Assembly (NCBI RefSeq): GCF_011801125.1
Contig: NZ_CP046171.1
Coordinates: 7,688,001-7,752,000, forward strand
Origin: Nocardia brasiliensis
GTDB lineage: Bacteria; Actinomycetota; Actinomycetes; Mycobacteriales; Mycobacteriaceae
Length of the DNA stretch: 64,000 nucleotides
Reading direction: 5' to 3'
Shown here: positions 24,600 through 32,526 of the stretch, in pieces
Layout: every line of letters starts with the position of its first letter
Numbering within the stretch: the stretch's first letter is position 1
Translations under genes and position numbers: made by a program
The notes under the pieces: model-generated
Told to the model about the DNA's origin: nothing
The model's input: the letters and a program-made list of their open reading frames with translations, nothing else
Databases searched by the model: none

Positions 24600-25370
24600 T
24601 CACGCCGTCTTGCGCCGGAAGATCGCAGTGGCCCAGCAGAATCCACCGATGGTCAGCACCAGGCACCACCCGATCGCGATGATCGCGTTGCTGCCGATCG
24701 CACCGCCCATCAACAGCCCGCGCACGGTCTCGGTGATCGGCGTGAACGGCTGATACTCGGCGAATTGGCGCAGCCCGGCCGGCATCGTGTCGGGCGCGAC
24801 CAGTCCGCTGCCGAGGAACGGCAGCATGATGATCGGGAAGACGATGTTGCTCGCGCCCTCGGCGTTCGGCGACAACAACCCGAGCGCGACGGCGAGCCAG
24901 TTCAATCCGAAGATCATGAACGTGAGCAGGCCGAGCGCCGCGAGCCATTCGACCGGCGTCGCCGCCGGGCGCCACCCGATCAGCAGCGCGACCACGCCCA
25001 TGACCGCGATGCCGAGCAGCGCCTGCAGCAGCGCACCGAGCACGTGGCCGGTCAGCATCGAGGACTGGGTGATGCCCATGGTGCGGAACCGGTTCACGAT
25101 GCCCTTGTCGGCGTCGTTCGCGATGGACACCGCCACCGACGCGGTGATGTAGGCGGGCACCATCAACAGCATCCCAGGCACGAGATAGTCGACATAGTTT
25201 CCGCCGGAGGACTTTTCGAGCGCGCCGCCGAAGACGAACTTGAAGATGAGCAGCAACAGTGTCGGCATCATGATGACGCCGATGCTCATGCTCGGATAGC
25301 GCTTCGCGTGAGTCAGGTTGCGCCGCAACATCGTCGCCGAATCGGCGAGGGCAAGGGACATGGCGCTCAT
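24600..25370 (-). CDS. ABC-2 type exporter permease (DrrB-like)
   Basis: 256 residues. Six membrane segments typical of ABC-2 permeases (SIGVIMMPTLLLLIFKFVFG, YVDYLVPGMLLMVPAYITAS, LLGIAVMGVVALLIGW, LGLLTFMIFGLNWLAVALGL), with the DrrB-like ANDADKGIVNRFRTMGI loop and EYQPFTPITETVRGLL before the last helix. The start overlaps the ATPase stop by 4 bases (ATGA). Together they should form a drug or lipid exporter; substrate unknown. Confidence 0.93.
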   Translation of the reverse strand: MSAMSLALADSATMLRRNLTHAKRYPSMSIGVIMMPTLLLLIFKFVFGGALEKSSGGNYVDYLVPGMLLMVPAYITASVAVSIANDADKGIVNRFRTMGITQSSMLTGHVLGALLQALLGIAVMGVVALLIGWRPAATPVEWLAALGLLTFMIFGLNWLAVALGLLSPNAEGASNIVFPIIMLPFLGSGLVAPDTMPAGLRQFAEYQPFTPITETVRGLLMGGAIGSNAIIAIGWCLVLTIGGFCWATAIFRRKTA

Positions 25371-26347
25371 ACGAGGGACTCCTTTTCGGAGGTGGGGCGG
25401 CCGGTGAGGGTGAGGAAGACATCGTCGAGATCGGGTGTGTGCACAGCGAGGCCGTCGACCTGGATCTGCGCGTAGTCGAGCCGATCGAGCACGGCGCGTA
25501 GCGATTTCACGCTGCCATCGCTCGGCACCGCGAGCGTGAGGTCCGCGGTGTCGTCGTCGGCGGCGACGCTGCCCGCCACCACGCCGAACGCGGCGGAGGC
25601 CGCGAGCAGGTCGGCGCGCGCGGCGAAACGCAACCGGATGTGGCCGCCCGGCACCATTCGCTTCAGCTCCGCCGCGGTGCCCTGTGCGACGATGCGGCCG
25701 TGGTCGAGCACGGCGATGCGGTCGGCCAGCTGGTCGGCTTCCTCCAGGTACTGGGTGGTGAGAAAGACCGTCACGCGGTAGTCGTCGACCAGGCCGCGGA
25801 TCATCTCCCAGATCACCCGCCTGCTGCGCGGATCGAGCCCGGTGGTCGGCTCGTCCAGGAAGATGATGCGCGGATCGCCCACCAGCGTCATCGCCAGGTC
25901 CAGCCGCCGGGTCATGCCGCCGGAGTAGGTGGACGCGGGCTTGTCTGCGGCCGCCACCAGGTCGAAACGTTCCAGCAGGTCGGCCGCCAGCCGCCTGGCG
26001 TCACGGCGCGGCAGATGGTGCAGATCGCTCATCAGCAGCAGGTTCTCCCGGCCGGTGAGCAGTTCGTCGACGGCCACGAATTGGCCGGTGACACCGATGA
26101 TTTCGCGCACCGCGGCCCGCTCGGCCGCGACGTCGTAGCCGCCGACCCGCAGCTCACCGCCGTCGGCGTGGCCGAGCGTGCTGAGAATCTGCACGGTGGT
26201 GGTCTTGCCCGCGCCGTTCGGGCCGAGCAGCGAATAGATCGTGCCCTCGGGGACGACGATGTCGATCCCGTCGAGCACCACCTGCTCGCCGAATGCTTTG
26301 CGCAAGCCCAGCGCCGAAATGGCGGGTGCGCGATGACTGTTGACCAT
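25367..26347 (-). CDS. ABC exporter ATP-binding protein (DrrA-like)
   Basis: 326 residues from ATG 26347, with AAAGGGA upstream. Walker A LLGPNGAGKTTTVQIL, signature STYSGGMTRRLDLAMTLVGD, Walker B IIFLDEPTTGLDPRSR, switch region VTVFLTTQYLEEADQLAD. The C-terminal DrrA-specific domain (residues about 230-320) ends with the DLDDVFLTLTGRP motif. Translationally coupled to the permease. A long imperfect palindrome at 26367-26399 lies just before the start, and an EXLDI-family gene is immediately upstream on the same strand, both pointing to local regulation. Confidence 0.94.
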   Translation of the reverse strand: MVNSHRAPAISALGLRKAFGEQVVLDGIDIVVPEGTIYSLLGPNGAGKTTTVQILSTLGHADGGELRVGGYDVAAERAAVREIIGVTGQFVAVDELLTGRENLLLMSDLHHLPRRDARRLAADLLERFDLVAAADKPASTYSGGMTRRLDLAMTLVGDPRIIFLDEPTTGLDPRSRRVIWEMIRGLVDDYRVTVFLTTQYLEEADQLADRIAVLDHGRIVAQGTAAELKRMVPGGHIRLRFAARADLLAASAAFGVVAGSVAADDDTADLTLAVPSDGSVKSLRAVLDRLDYAQIQVDGLAVHTPDLDDVFLTLTGRPTSEKESLV

Positions 26348-26366
26348 GGCGGTCCCTTTCGATATA

Positions 26367-26399
26367 GATCAGTGAATGCGCATGTGCGCATGACTGATC
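26367..26399 (-). promoter_or_regulatory. Nested palindrome upstream of the ABC exporter genes
   Basis: GATCAGT (26367-26373) pairs with ACTGATC (26393-26399), and inside it ATGCGCA (26376-26382) pairs with TGCGCAT (26385-26391). It lies 20 bases before the ATPase start at 26347 with no T-tract, so an operator is more likely than a terminator. Two dimers of a repressor could fit. Confidence 0.55.
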
Positions 26400-26474
26400 G
26401 ACACCGCACCCGATGTTCCGGGGCGGCGGGAGGGCCGATCAGTCGCTGTCCAGTTGTCCGAGAGCCGGATTCGG

Positions 26475-26990
26475 CTAGATGTCGAGGTCTTCGATCTGGG
26501 GACGCTTCGCCAGATCGACCGCCCGCTCGTAGAGCTTCGGAGAAAGCTTGCCTTTCAACTCCTCGATCGTGTCCACGATCTCCAGGACGTAGTCACCCCA
26601 GTCCTGTTCGCCGACACCGAGCATGCGCCGCCAGTTCGTCAGATCCTTGAGCCAATTTGCAGATTGGGGATAGTCGGACCAGTCGTTGTAGTGCGCGTGC
26701 AGCACGTACTTGCCCTTGCGACTGCGGTACACGCGGATGTGTTCCAGCCGCTCGTCGGTGTACTCGCTCGACTCGATGAGCAGCACGCCGGAGAAGCGGA
26801 CCTGCCGGACACCGTTGTGGCCGACCCGGACGATAATTTCGTCGAACCCCTCCTGACGACCCTCTTCCAGCTCGATGAAACGGCGCAGCGCCGTGGTCAC
26901 CGCTCCGGAGAGATTGCCGCCAACCAGCTCCTGGGCGCGCTGGAACAGCGCCAAGTCGTCATCGGCAACATAGATCGTCTTATTGGGCAT
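26475..26990 (-). CDS. EXLDI-family protein, probable ribbon-helix-helix regulator
   Basis: 171 residues from ATG 26990, ending in the family-defining motif (RPQIEDLDI). Residues 1-45 look like a ribbon-helix-helix or coiled N-terminus (KTIYVADDDLALFQRAQEL, GNLSGAVTTALRRFIELEEG). The centre (VRQVRFSGVLLIESSEYTDE, IRVYRSRKGKYVLHAHYNDW, WEDYVLEI-like block near residue 130) is the conserved EXLDI body. It lies directly upstream of the DrrAB-like exporter genes on the same strand. A repeat array within its own promoter suggests autoregulation. Base composition is slightly less GC-rich than its neighbours, which hints at transfer of the cassette. Confidence 0.85.
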   Translation of the reverse strand: MPNKTIYVADDDLALFQRAQELVGGNLSGAVTTALRRFIELEEGRQEGFDEIIVRVGHNGVRQVRFSGVLLIESSEYTDERLEHIRVYRSRKGKYVLHAHYNDWSDYPQSANWLKDLTNWRRMLGVGEQDWGDYVLEIVDTIEELKGKLSPKLYERAVDLAKRPQIEDLDI

Positions 26991-26996
26991 GATCCG

Positions 26997-27025
26997 ACTA
27001 TACGTAGATGTATACGTACATACAA
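26997..27025 (-). promoter_or_regulatory. Leaderless promoter of the EXLDI gene with TATACGTA repeats
   Basis: On the minus strand, -35 TTGTAT (27025-27020), 17-base spacer, -10 TATAGT (27002-26997), then 6 nt to ATG 26990. On the plus strand TATACGTA occurs at 26999-27006 and 27011-27018, a 12-base period, filling the spacer. Short direct repeats on one helical face fit a ribbon-helix-helix repressor. Confidence 0.7.
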
Positions 27026-27192
27026 GTGTTGCAGGACAATAGCCTCAGCCCTTTCGTGGAGATACATCTTCTTGTAGGTTGCTGAACATTCACTGAGATT
27101 TACTCAGCCGACGCTGCCTGAGCTCAGGAACTCAATCGGCAGGATGCTGGGTGCGCGCGAATGCCGCCCGGCGAAGCGAAAAGGGTGCTGTG

Positions 27193-27963
27193 GTGATCTC
27201 TCCGAAGAACCTGAGGAAGCTGCCGGCGCTGCTGGCCCCCGCGGTCGGTTTGCTCGTCTCGACGCTGCTGGTGGGTACGGCGGCACCCGCGTCGGCCGAG
27301 TTCGTCGACCCGGCCACGCTGAACGTCCGCATCGGCCACCAAGAGGTGAAACCCACGCTCGACGGCTTCGCCATCATGACCACCGAGGCCAACACCGACG
27401 CCAGGGTCATCCCGCCGCTGGACGGCAGTCCGTTCAGCCGCGAGGCATTCCTGTCCGGCATCGGCATCGGACAGGTGGACGGGCCGCCCGCCGGGCACGT
27501 CGCCAGCGCGGTGATGGAGGTGGGCTACGAGGTCGGCTATCCGATGTCGTTCGCGCCGAACGGCATCACCGTCACGCTGAACTCGCCCTCGGTCTCGGTC
27601 TCCGGCGCGGTCCGTCCCGAAATCTCGGCCGGGGTCACCCCGCAGATCAATCTCGCGCCCACACCCGGCGCTCAGATCGAGTTCCCGCTCAGTGCCAAGC
27701 TCGGCGCCGAACTGGGCGCGCAAGCCACGGTACTGCCGTCGCAGCAGCTGTCCTTCCAGGTCGGGCACGGCGGAATCACCGAGGTGTCGCTGGCCAAGTT
27801 CACGCTGACCCAGCCCCTCGCCTACGCGGATCTGTCCAACACCCATATCACCGTCACCGGGGCCCTCGGCCCGGTCACCATCCGCACCTTCGTGAAGTTC
27901 ACCCTGGTCACCGCCGCGGGCCAGACCAGCGACGCGGTGTACAGCGACCCCATCTCGCTCTGA
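27193..27963 (+). CDS. MspA-family outer-membrane porin
   Basis: 256 residues from GTG 27193; AAAAGGG seven bases upstream favours this over GTG 27190 or ATG 27151. Signal peptide of about 30 residues (LLAPAVGLLVSTLLVGTAAP, cleavage after ASA). The mature part is beta-rich with MspA landmarks: DGFAIMTTEANTDARVIPPL, SREAFLSGIGIG, VMEVGYEVGYPMSF, and a C-terminal TFVKFTLVTAAGQTSDAVYS. MspA porins form octameric channels through the mycolic-acid outer membrane, so the gene also supports a mycolate-producing host. Confidence 0.93.
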   Translation: MISPKNLRKLPALLAPAVGLLVSTLLVGTAAPASAEFVDPATLNVRIGHQEVKPTLDGFAIMTTEANTDARVIPPLDGSPFSREAFLSGIGIGQVDGPPAGHVASAVMEVGYEVGYPMSFAPNGITVTLNSPSVSVSGAVRPEISAGVTPQINLAPTPGAQIEFPLSAKLGAELGAQATVLPSQQLSFQVGHGGITEVSLAKFTLTQPLAYADLSNTHITVTGALGPVTIRTFVKFTLVTAAGQTSDAVYSDPISL

Positions 27964-27981
27964 GCACTACCGGGCGCGCAC

Positions 27982-27999
27982 CGGTTCACCGTTGAACCG
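27982..27999. repeat. Short inverted repeat after the porin gene
   Basis: CGGTTCA (27982-27988) and TGAACCG (27993-27999) with a 4-base loop, 20 bases after the porin stop. Could be a weak terminator or an operator for the biosynthetic operon starting at 28083. Confidence 0.35.
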
Positions 28000-28082
28000 T
28001 CTGCCGGGCTCACCCGTATCACCTTTGTACGCAGGATGTGATCTCGCGGGCCCGGCACACCGGACCGCGGGGAGGAGTGCCG

Positions 28083-29771
28083 ATGCAGACCCGGGTCGTG
28101 GACTATCTCGTGCAAGTAGTCGCGGACCTGGGCGTACGCCACATCTTCGGCGTGGACGGCGCGAACATCGAGGACCTCTACGACGCCCTCTTCGACACCG
28201 CCCACGATGTCACCGGCGTGATCGCCAAGCACGAGTTCGGCGCGGCGACCATGGCCGACGGTTATGCCCGCTCGACCGGCGGGTTCGGTGTCGTAGCCGC
28301 CACCTCGGGCGGCGGCGCGATGAATCTCGTTGCGGGTCTTGCCGAATCATTCGCCTCCCGAGTCCCGGTACTCGCGCTGGTCGGCCAGCCGCCGACCGCG
28401 CTGGAAGGCAACGGCGCCTTCCAGGACACCAGCGGACGGGCGGGCACCATCGATGCCGCTCGCATGTTCGCGGCGATCACCCGCTACTGCGCCCGCGTCG
28501 AGACCGCCGCCGACCTGCCCGATCAGGTGGCGGTGGCGGTCGCCGCGGCCCGCCGCGGCGGCCCCGCGGTGCTGTTGCTGCCCAAGGACGTGCAGCAGTG
28601 CGACCTGGGCCGGCTGCCGCCGTTCCGGTTGCCCGCCAAGACTTATCGGCGCGACGGACCCGGCCTGGCGCAGGTGGTCACCGCCCTGCGCACGGCCCGA
28701 CGGACCGGCAAGATCGTGCTCATCGCCGGTGACCAGGTGGCCAGGGACAACGCCCGCGCGCAGCTGGCCCGCCTGGCCGTGGCGCTGGACGCCGTGGTCG
28801 GGGTCGCGCCCGACGCCAAGGACACCTTCGACAACACCGATCCCGGCTTCTGCGGGGTCGCGGGCAGCATGGGCCATCCCGAACTCGCTGCCGCACTACG
28901 GAACTCGGCGTTGTGCCTGATCATCGGCACGCCCATGCCGATCACGGCGCGGACCGGCCTGGAAGACGCGCTGGCCTGCACCACGGTGGCCGCCCTCGGC
29001 GCCGTGCCGACGCATCTGCCCGCACTGCACGCGACGAGCACCGATCTCGCTCGCACGCTGGACGAACTCGCCGACGAATTCGACACCGCCGCGACTACCC
29101 GCGATCCGCGGCCCGCCACCGCGCTCACCCCGCTGCGGGTGCCCGCCGCGACCGGCCCCGGGCTGCGCTACCGCGAGATCGTCGAAACCATCGAGGCGGC
29201 ACTGCCCACGGGCACCGACATCTTCGCCGACGCGGGCAATACCGGTGCGGCGGTGGTGCATCAGCTGCGGGTGCCGCGCGGTGGCCGGTTCACGGTGGCG
29301 CTCGGCATGGGCGGTATGGGCTATGCCTTCGGCGCCGCGATCGGCTCCGCCTTCGCGCGGCGCGGCGGCGGCAGGCGCACCGTGGTCGTCGCGGGTGACG
29401 GCGCGTTCTTCATGCACGGCCTGGAACTGCACACCGCGATCGAGCACGCGCTGCCGGTCACCTTCATCGTGTTGAACAACAACGCGCACGCCATGTGCGT
29501 CACCCGCGAGCAGCTCTACTACCGGGATCGCTACAGCTACAACAGGTTCCGGCCCGCGCAGCTCGGTGACGGCATCGGCGCGATGTTCCCGACGCTGCCC
29601 GCCGTCTCGGTGCGCGCACCCGGCGAGCTCGCCGCGGCGCTGCGCGCCTGCTTGGAAAGCCATGGGCCGTCGTTCCTTTCGATCGACGTCGACCCCGACG
29701 AGATCCCCCCGTTCTTGCCTTTCCTGACCACCACCGACACCTCGAGGAGCAGAAATGACCGCAGCGCGTAG
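28083..29771 (+). CDS. Thiamine-diphosphate-dependent enzyme (acetolactate synthase-like)
   Basis: 562 residues from ATG 28083, with GGGGAGG seven bases upstream. N-terminal Pyr domain with the catalytic Glu (VIAKHEFGAATMADGYARST), central domain, and C-terminal PP domain with the ThDP motif (VVAGDGAFFMHGLELHTAIE ... FIVLNNNAHAM). RRGGPAVLLLPKDV and LGMGGMGYAFGAAIGSAFAR are typical of the acetolactate synthase/benzoylformate decarboxylase superfamily. It is not a housekeeping IlvB: no regulatory subunit follows, and it is coupled to SRPBCC, KASIII and aminotransferase genes. Decarboxylation of an alpha-keto acid with carboligation, giving an acyloin or aldehyde, is the likely chemistry; substrates are unknown. 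Confidence 0.9.
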   Translation: MQTRVVDYLVQVVADLGVRHIFGVDGANIEDLYDALFDTAHDVTGVIAKHEFGAATMADGYARSTGGFGVVAATSGGGAMNLVAGLAESFASRVPVLALVGQPPTALEGNGAFQDTSGRAGTIDAARMFAAITRYCARVETAADLPDQVAVAVAAARRGGPAVLLLPKDVQQCDLGRLPPFRLPAKTYRRDGPGLAQVVTALRTARRTGKIVLIAGDQVARDNARAQLARLAVALDAVVGVAPDAKDTFDNTDPGFCGVAGSMGHPELAAALRNSALCLIIGTPMPITARTGLEDALACTTVAALGAVPTHLPALHATSTDLARTLDELADEFDTAATTRDPRPATALTPLRVPAATGPGLRYREIVETIEAALPTGTDIFADAGNTGAAVVHQLRVPRGGRFTVALGMGGMGYAFGAAIGSAFARRGGGRRTVVVAGDGAFFMHGLELHTAIEHALPVTFIVLNNNAHAMCVTREQLYYRDRYSYNRFRPAQLGDGIGAMFPTLPAVSVRAPGELAAALRACLESHGPSFLSIDVDPDEIPPFLPFLTTTDTSRSRNDRSA

Positions 29772-30465
29772 CGATTCCCGAAGCAGCGGTGGCCAGGCGA
29801 CGGACGGGTCCGGCAGCGCCCTGCCCGCCCTCAGCGATTTCCCGGACGAACTCGTCCCGGGTGTGCTGCGCATCGAGAACTCCGACAAGGACGCCACCAC
29901 CCCGATCATCATGGACATGCTGCGGTCGGTGTACCCGCACGACCAGATCTTCGGCGAGTACTGTCCGGTGCAGGCCTATATCGCCGCGCCGCCGCGCGAA
30001 GTGTACGAATATCTGGCCGATACGAGGTCGCTGGAGGAATGGACCTACAGCCTGCGCGGCTTCGTGGAAACCGAGGAGCCCGGCCTGTGGCTGGCCTACG
30101 ACCGGCTCGGCGACCAGACTCAGATCTTCACCAGGACCGTGGCCAATCCCGAGGCGATGACCGTGGACTACCACTGCGCCTGGGACCAGTCACGGCACCT
30201 GTGGATGATCTACCTGCTGCGGGTGATCGACGCCCAGGTCGTGTTCGACAAGCCGGGATCGGTTGTGCTGTGGGTCAATTGCAAGCATCCCTTCTACGAC
30301 GAGAACCCCTACCCCGAGACCGCGCCGCCGCGGCGCCCGGTCTGGGTCGGTGACTTCTGGGAGATGTTCTCGGCCGGGCACCAGCTGGAAATGGACAACC
30401 TCAAGGCGATCTGCGAGTACCGGGCGGCCAACGGTCTTCCGGTCAAGCCCGACTGGATGAAGTGA
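29755..30465 (+). CDS. SRPBCC-family protein of the biosynthetic operon
   Basis: 236 residues; the ATG lies 17 bases inside the ThDP gene, so the two are coupled. A Ser/Gly-rich N-terminus is followed by DELVPGVLRIENSDKDATTP and a START/SRPBCC-like domain (QAYIAAPPREVYEYLADTRS, EEWTYSLRGFVETEE, VDYHCAWDQSRHLWMIYLLR). It ends WEMFSAGHQLEMDNLKAICE, typical of the C-terminal helix closing the cavity. Similar proteins in secondary metabolism act as cyclases or bind reactive intermediates. No catalytic residues can be assigned. Confidence 0.8.
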   Translation: MTAARSDSRSSGGQATDGSGSALPALSDFPDELVPGVLRIENSDKDATTPIIMDMLRSVYPHDQIFGEYCPVQAYIAAPPREVYEYLADTRSLEEWTYSLRGFVETEEPGLWLAYDRLGDQTQIFTRTVANPEAMTVDYHCAWDQSRHLWMIYLLRVIDAQVVFDKPGSVVLWVNCKHPFYDENPYPETAPPRRPVWVGDFWEMFSAGHQLEMDNLKAICEYRAANGLPVKPDWMK

Positions 30466-30472
30466 GACCCGT

Positions 30473-31495
30473 ATGAGTTCGTTTCCCACAGTCAGCCTGG
30501 TCGACGTCGCGAGCTATCTGCCCGGCGAGCCGGTCGGCACCGAATACTTCACCCAGTTCTCCCGCTCGGACCGGATGGCGAAGAACGTGATGTTCCGCTC
30601 GCCCAAGGCCCGCCACCACGTGGACCGCGACGAGACCGCGGTCGACATGGTCGAGCGCGCGGTCGCCCCGCTGATCGAACGCCATGGGGCGCGGTTCATC
30701 TCGGAGATCGACGTGCTGATCACGCACACCCAGCTGCCGACGAATCCGGTGCTCGGCTGCGGGCCCGAGGTCGCCCGGCGCCTCGGTGCGCGACCCGGCT
30801 TCGTCTACGACGTGCACAACGGCGGGTGCGCGGCGTTCGTGCACATGATGTCGATGGCGCGGATGGTCCTGCAGACCACCGACGCGCGCACCGCGTTGAT
30901 CGCGGCGACGCAGAACTGCGCGGGACCGGTGTTCACCCAGCCGGAGATCCGCAAGCTGGCCCAGGCGCCGGTGCCCGGCGACGGGTGCGGGGTCGGCCTG
31001 CTGGTCAAGGACGACAGCTCGCCGATTCTCGACATCGAGTGCCGCACCTACCCCGAGTTCGCCGGCGACATGGAGTTCTCCACCAACGGCGAGCGCAAGT
31101 ACTGGGAGCCCGGCGAGGGCCAGGGCTGCGTCAGCTTCACCGAATCGAAGATCACCAAGGTGTTCGCGCGCGGCAACCGGTTGGTGCCGGAGGTGGCGCT
31201 GGCGGTGTGCGACCGGATCGGGGTGAAGGGACGCGACATCGACACCTTCGTCACCAACCAACCCAACCGCTTGTTCCTGCGCAACTGGCACGACGCGCTG
31301 GAACTGCCCGCCGAACGCCATCCGGACACCTTCGACATGTGCGGAAACCTGTTCGCCGCAGGCATTCCGGTGACTCTGGACGTGGAGAACCGCGCGGGCA
31401 GGCTGCGCGCGGGCTCGGTCGTGCTGCTGTCGGCCTTCGCGCACGCGGGCGATTTCGCGGCCGCGGCGGCCGTCCGGTGGGGCGCGGCCGGATGA
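30473..31495 (+). CDS. KASIII (FabH)-like condensing enzyme or acyltransferase with altered triad
   Basis: 340 residues. Thiolase fold with the catalytic Cys in VYDVHNGGCAAFVHMMSMA and the FabH Asn region in DTFDMCGNLFAAGIPVTLD. The active-site His, normally in an HQAN/HQPN motif, is Asn here (FVTNQPNRLFLRNWH). A Cys-Asn-Asn site is unlikely to decarboxylate malonyl-ACP normally, but could still transfer an acyl group to an O, N or C nucleophile, as described for other KASIII relatives in natural-product pathways. It sits 7 bases after the SRPBCC gene and overlaps the aminotransferase start (ATGA), so all four genes are co-expressed. Confidence 0.87.
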   Translation: MSSFPTVSLVDVASYLPGEPVGTEYFTQFSRSDRMAKNVMFRSPKARHHVDRDETAVDMVERAVAPLIERHGARFISEIDVLITHTQLPTNPVLGCGPEVARRLGARPGFVYDVHNGGCAAFVHMMSMARMVLQTTDARTALIAATQNCAGPVFTQPEIRKLAQAPVPGDGCGVGLLVKDDSSPILDIECRTYPEFAGDMEFSTNGERKYWEPGEGQGCVSFTESKITKVFARGNRLVPEVALAVCDRIGVKGRDIDTFVTNQPNRLFLRNWHDALELPAERHPDTFDMCGNLFAAGIPVTLDVENRAGRLRAGSVVLLSAFAHAGDFAAAAAVRWGAAG

Positions 31496-32526
31496 ACGTG
31501 CGGCTCGTCGAGGAGACCAGGCCGTCGCGGCAACCCCGCGGCGCCGCCACGGCGCCGCGTTTCGACCTGGCCCTGAGCGAGAATCCCTTCCCGCCACTGC
31601 CTTCGGTGCTGCGCGCGATGCACGCCGAACTGGCACAGGCGAATCGGTACCCCGAGTTCCTGCCGGACCGGTTGCCCCGGCTCATCGCCGGGCATCTCGG
31701 CGTGTCCGCGGATCAGATCGTGGTCGGTGCGGGCGCGACGGGGGTGGCGCTGCAGATCATCCAGTCGCTGACCAGTGCCGGTGCCGGAATCGTCTACGGC
31801 GCACCGACTTTCGACGGCTATCCGATCATGGCCGAGATGACCGGACTCGACGCAGTGCCGGTACCGCTGACCGCCCGCGGCGACCAGGACCTGTGGGCGT
31901 TGGCCCGGGCCGTCGACAAGCGCACCGGATTGGTGGTGGTGTGCCGCCCGCACAATCCGACCGGCACCGTGGTCACGGCCGGGCAGTTGGCCGCGTTCCT
32001 GCGCACGGTGCCCGCCCGCGTGCCGGTGATCCTGGACGAGGCCTATGTCGAATTCCTCGATGCCGCCGCCCATATCGACCCCGGTGCCCTGCTGCGCAAA
32101 CACGCGAACCTGCTTTTCCTGCGTACCTTCTCGAAGGCGTACGGCCTGGCGGGGCTGCGCATCGGCTACGCCTTCGGCAGGCCGGAACTGATGGCCAGGG
32201 TGCGCAAGCTGCAGTTGCCGTTCGGAGTGAGCTCGACCGCGGCGGCCGCGGTCGCCGCCTCCTATGCCGCCGCACCGGAGCTCGCCGCGCGCACACTACG
32301 CATCACCGCCGCACGCGAGGCACTGCGCACGGCGTTGCGCCGTCGCGGCATCGAGGTACCGCGCAGCCAGGCGAACTTCCTGTTCCTGCCCGGCCCCGGC
32401 GTGGCCACCGCGCTGCGCCGGGCCGGTATCGCCGCGAAGGCGTATCCCGATGGCAGCGCACGCATCTCGGTCGGCGACCCCGACGCCGATCAGGCGGTGC
32501 TGCGCGCACTGGAGGGGCTGCGTTAA
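31492..32526 (+). CDS. PLP-dependent aminotransferase (HisC/aromatic type)
   Basis: 344 residues from ATG 31492. Fold type I aminotransferase: substrate-binding LALSENPFPPLPSVLRAM, VVGAGATGVALQIIQSL, VVCRPHNPTGTVVTAGQLA with the Asn, LDEAYVEFLDAA with the Asp/Tyr, Schiff-base Lys in LRTFSKAYGLAGLRIGYAFG, and the carboxylate-binding Arg in ARISVGDPDAD. It belongs to the histidinol-phosphate/aromatic aminotransferase subgroup, but the context is not histidine biosynthesis. It may supply the alpha-keto acid for the ThDP enzyme, or aminate its product. The stop overlaps that of the convergent symporter gene. Confidence 0.88.
   Translation: MNVRLVEETRPSRQPRGAATAPRFDLALSENPFPPLPSVLRAMHAELAQANRYPEFLPDRLPRLIAGHLGVSADQIVVGAGATGVALQIIQSLTSAGAGIVYGAPTFDGYPIMAEMTGLDAVPVPLTARGDQDLWALARAVDKRTGLVVVCRPHNPTGTVVTAGQLAAFLRTVPARVPVILDEAYVEFLDAAAHIDPGALLRKHANLLFLRTFSKAYGLAGLRIGYAFGRPELMARVRKLQLPFGVSSTAAAAVAASYAAAPELAARTLRITAAREALRTALRRRGIEVPRSQANFLFLPGPGVATALRRAGIAAKAYPDGSARISVGDPDADQAVLRALEGLR

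Noticed and set aside
28083..29771. ThDP gene as the housekeeping acetolactate synthase large subunit (ilvB)
   Set aside because: No ilvN or ilvC follows, and it is coupled to SRPBCC, KASIII-like and aminotransferase genes.
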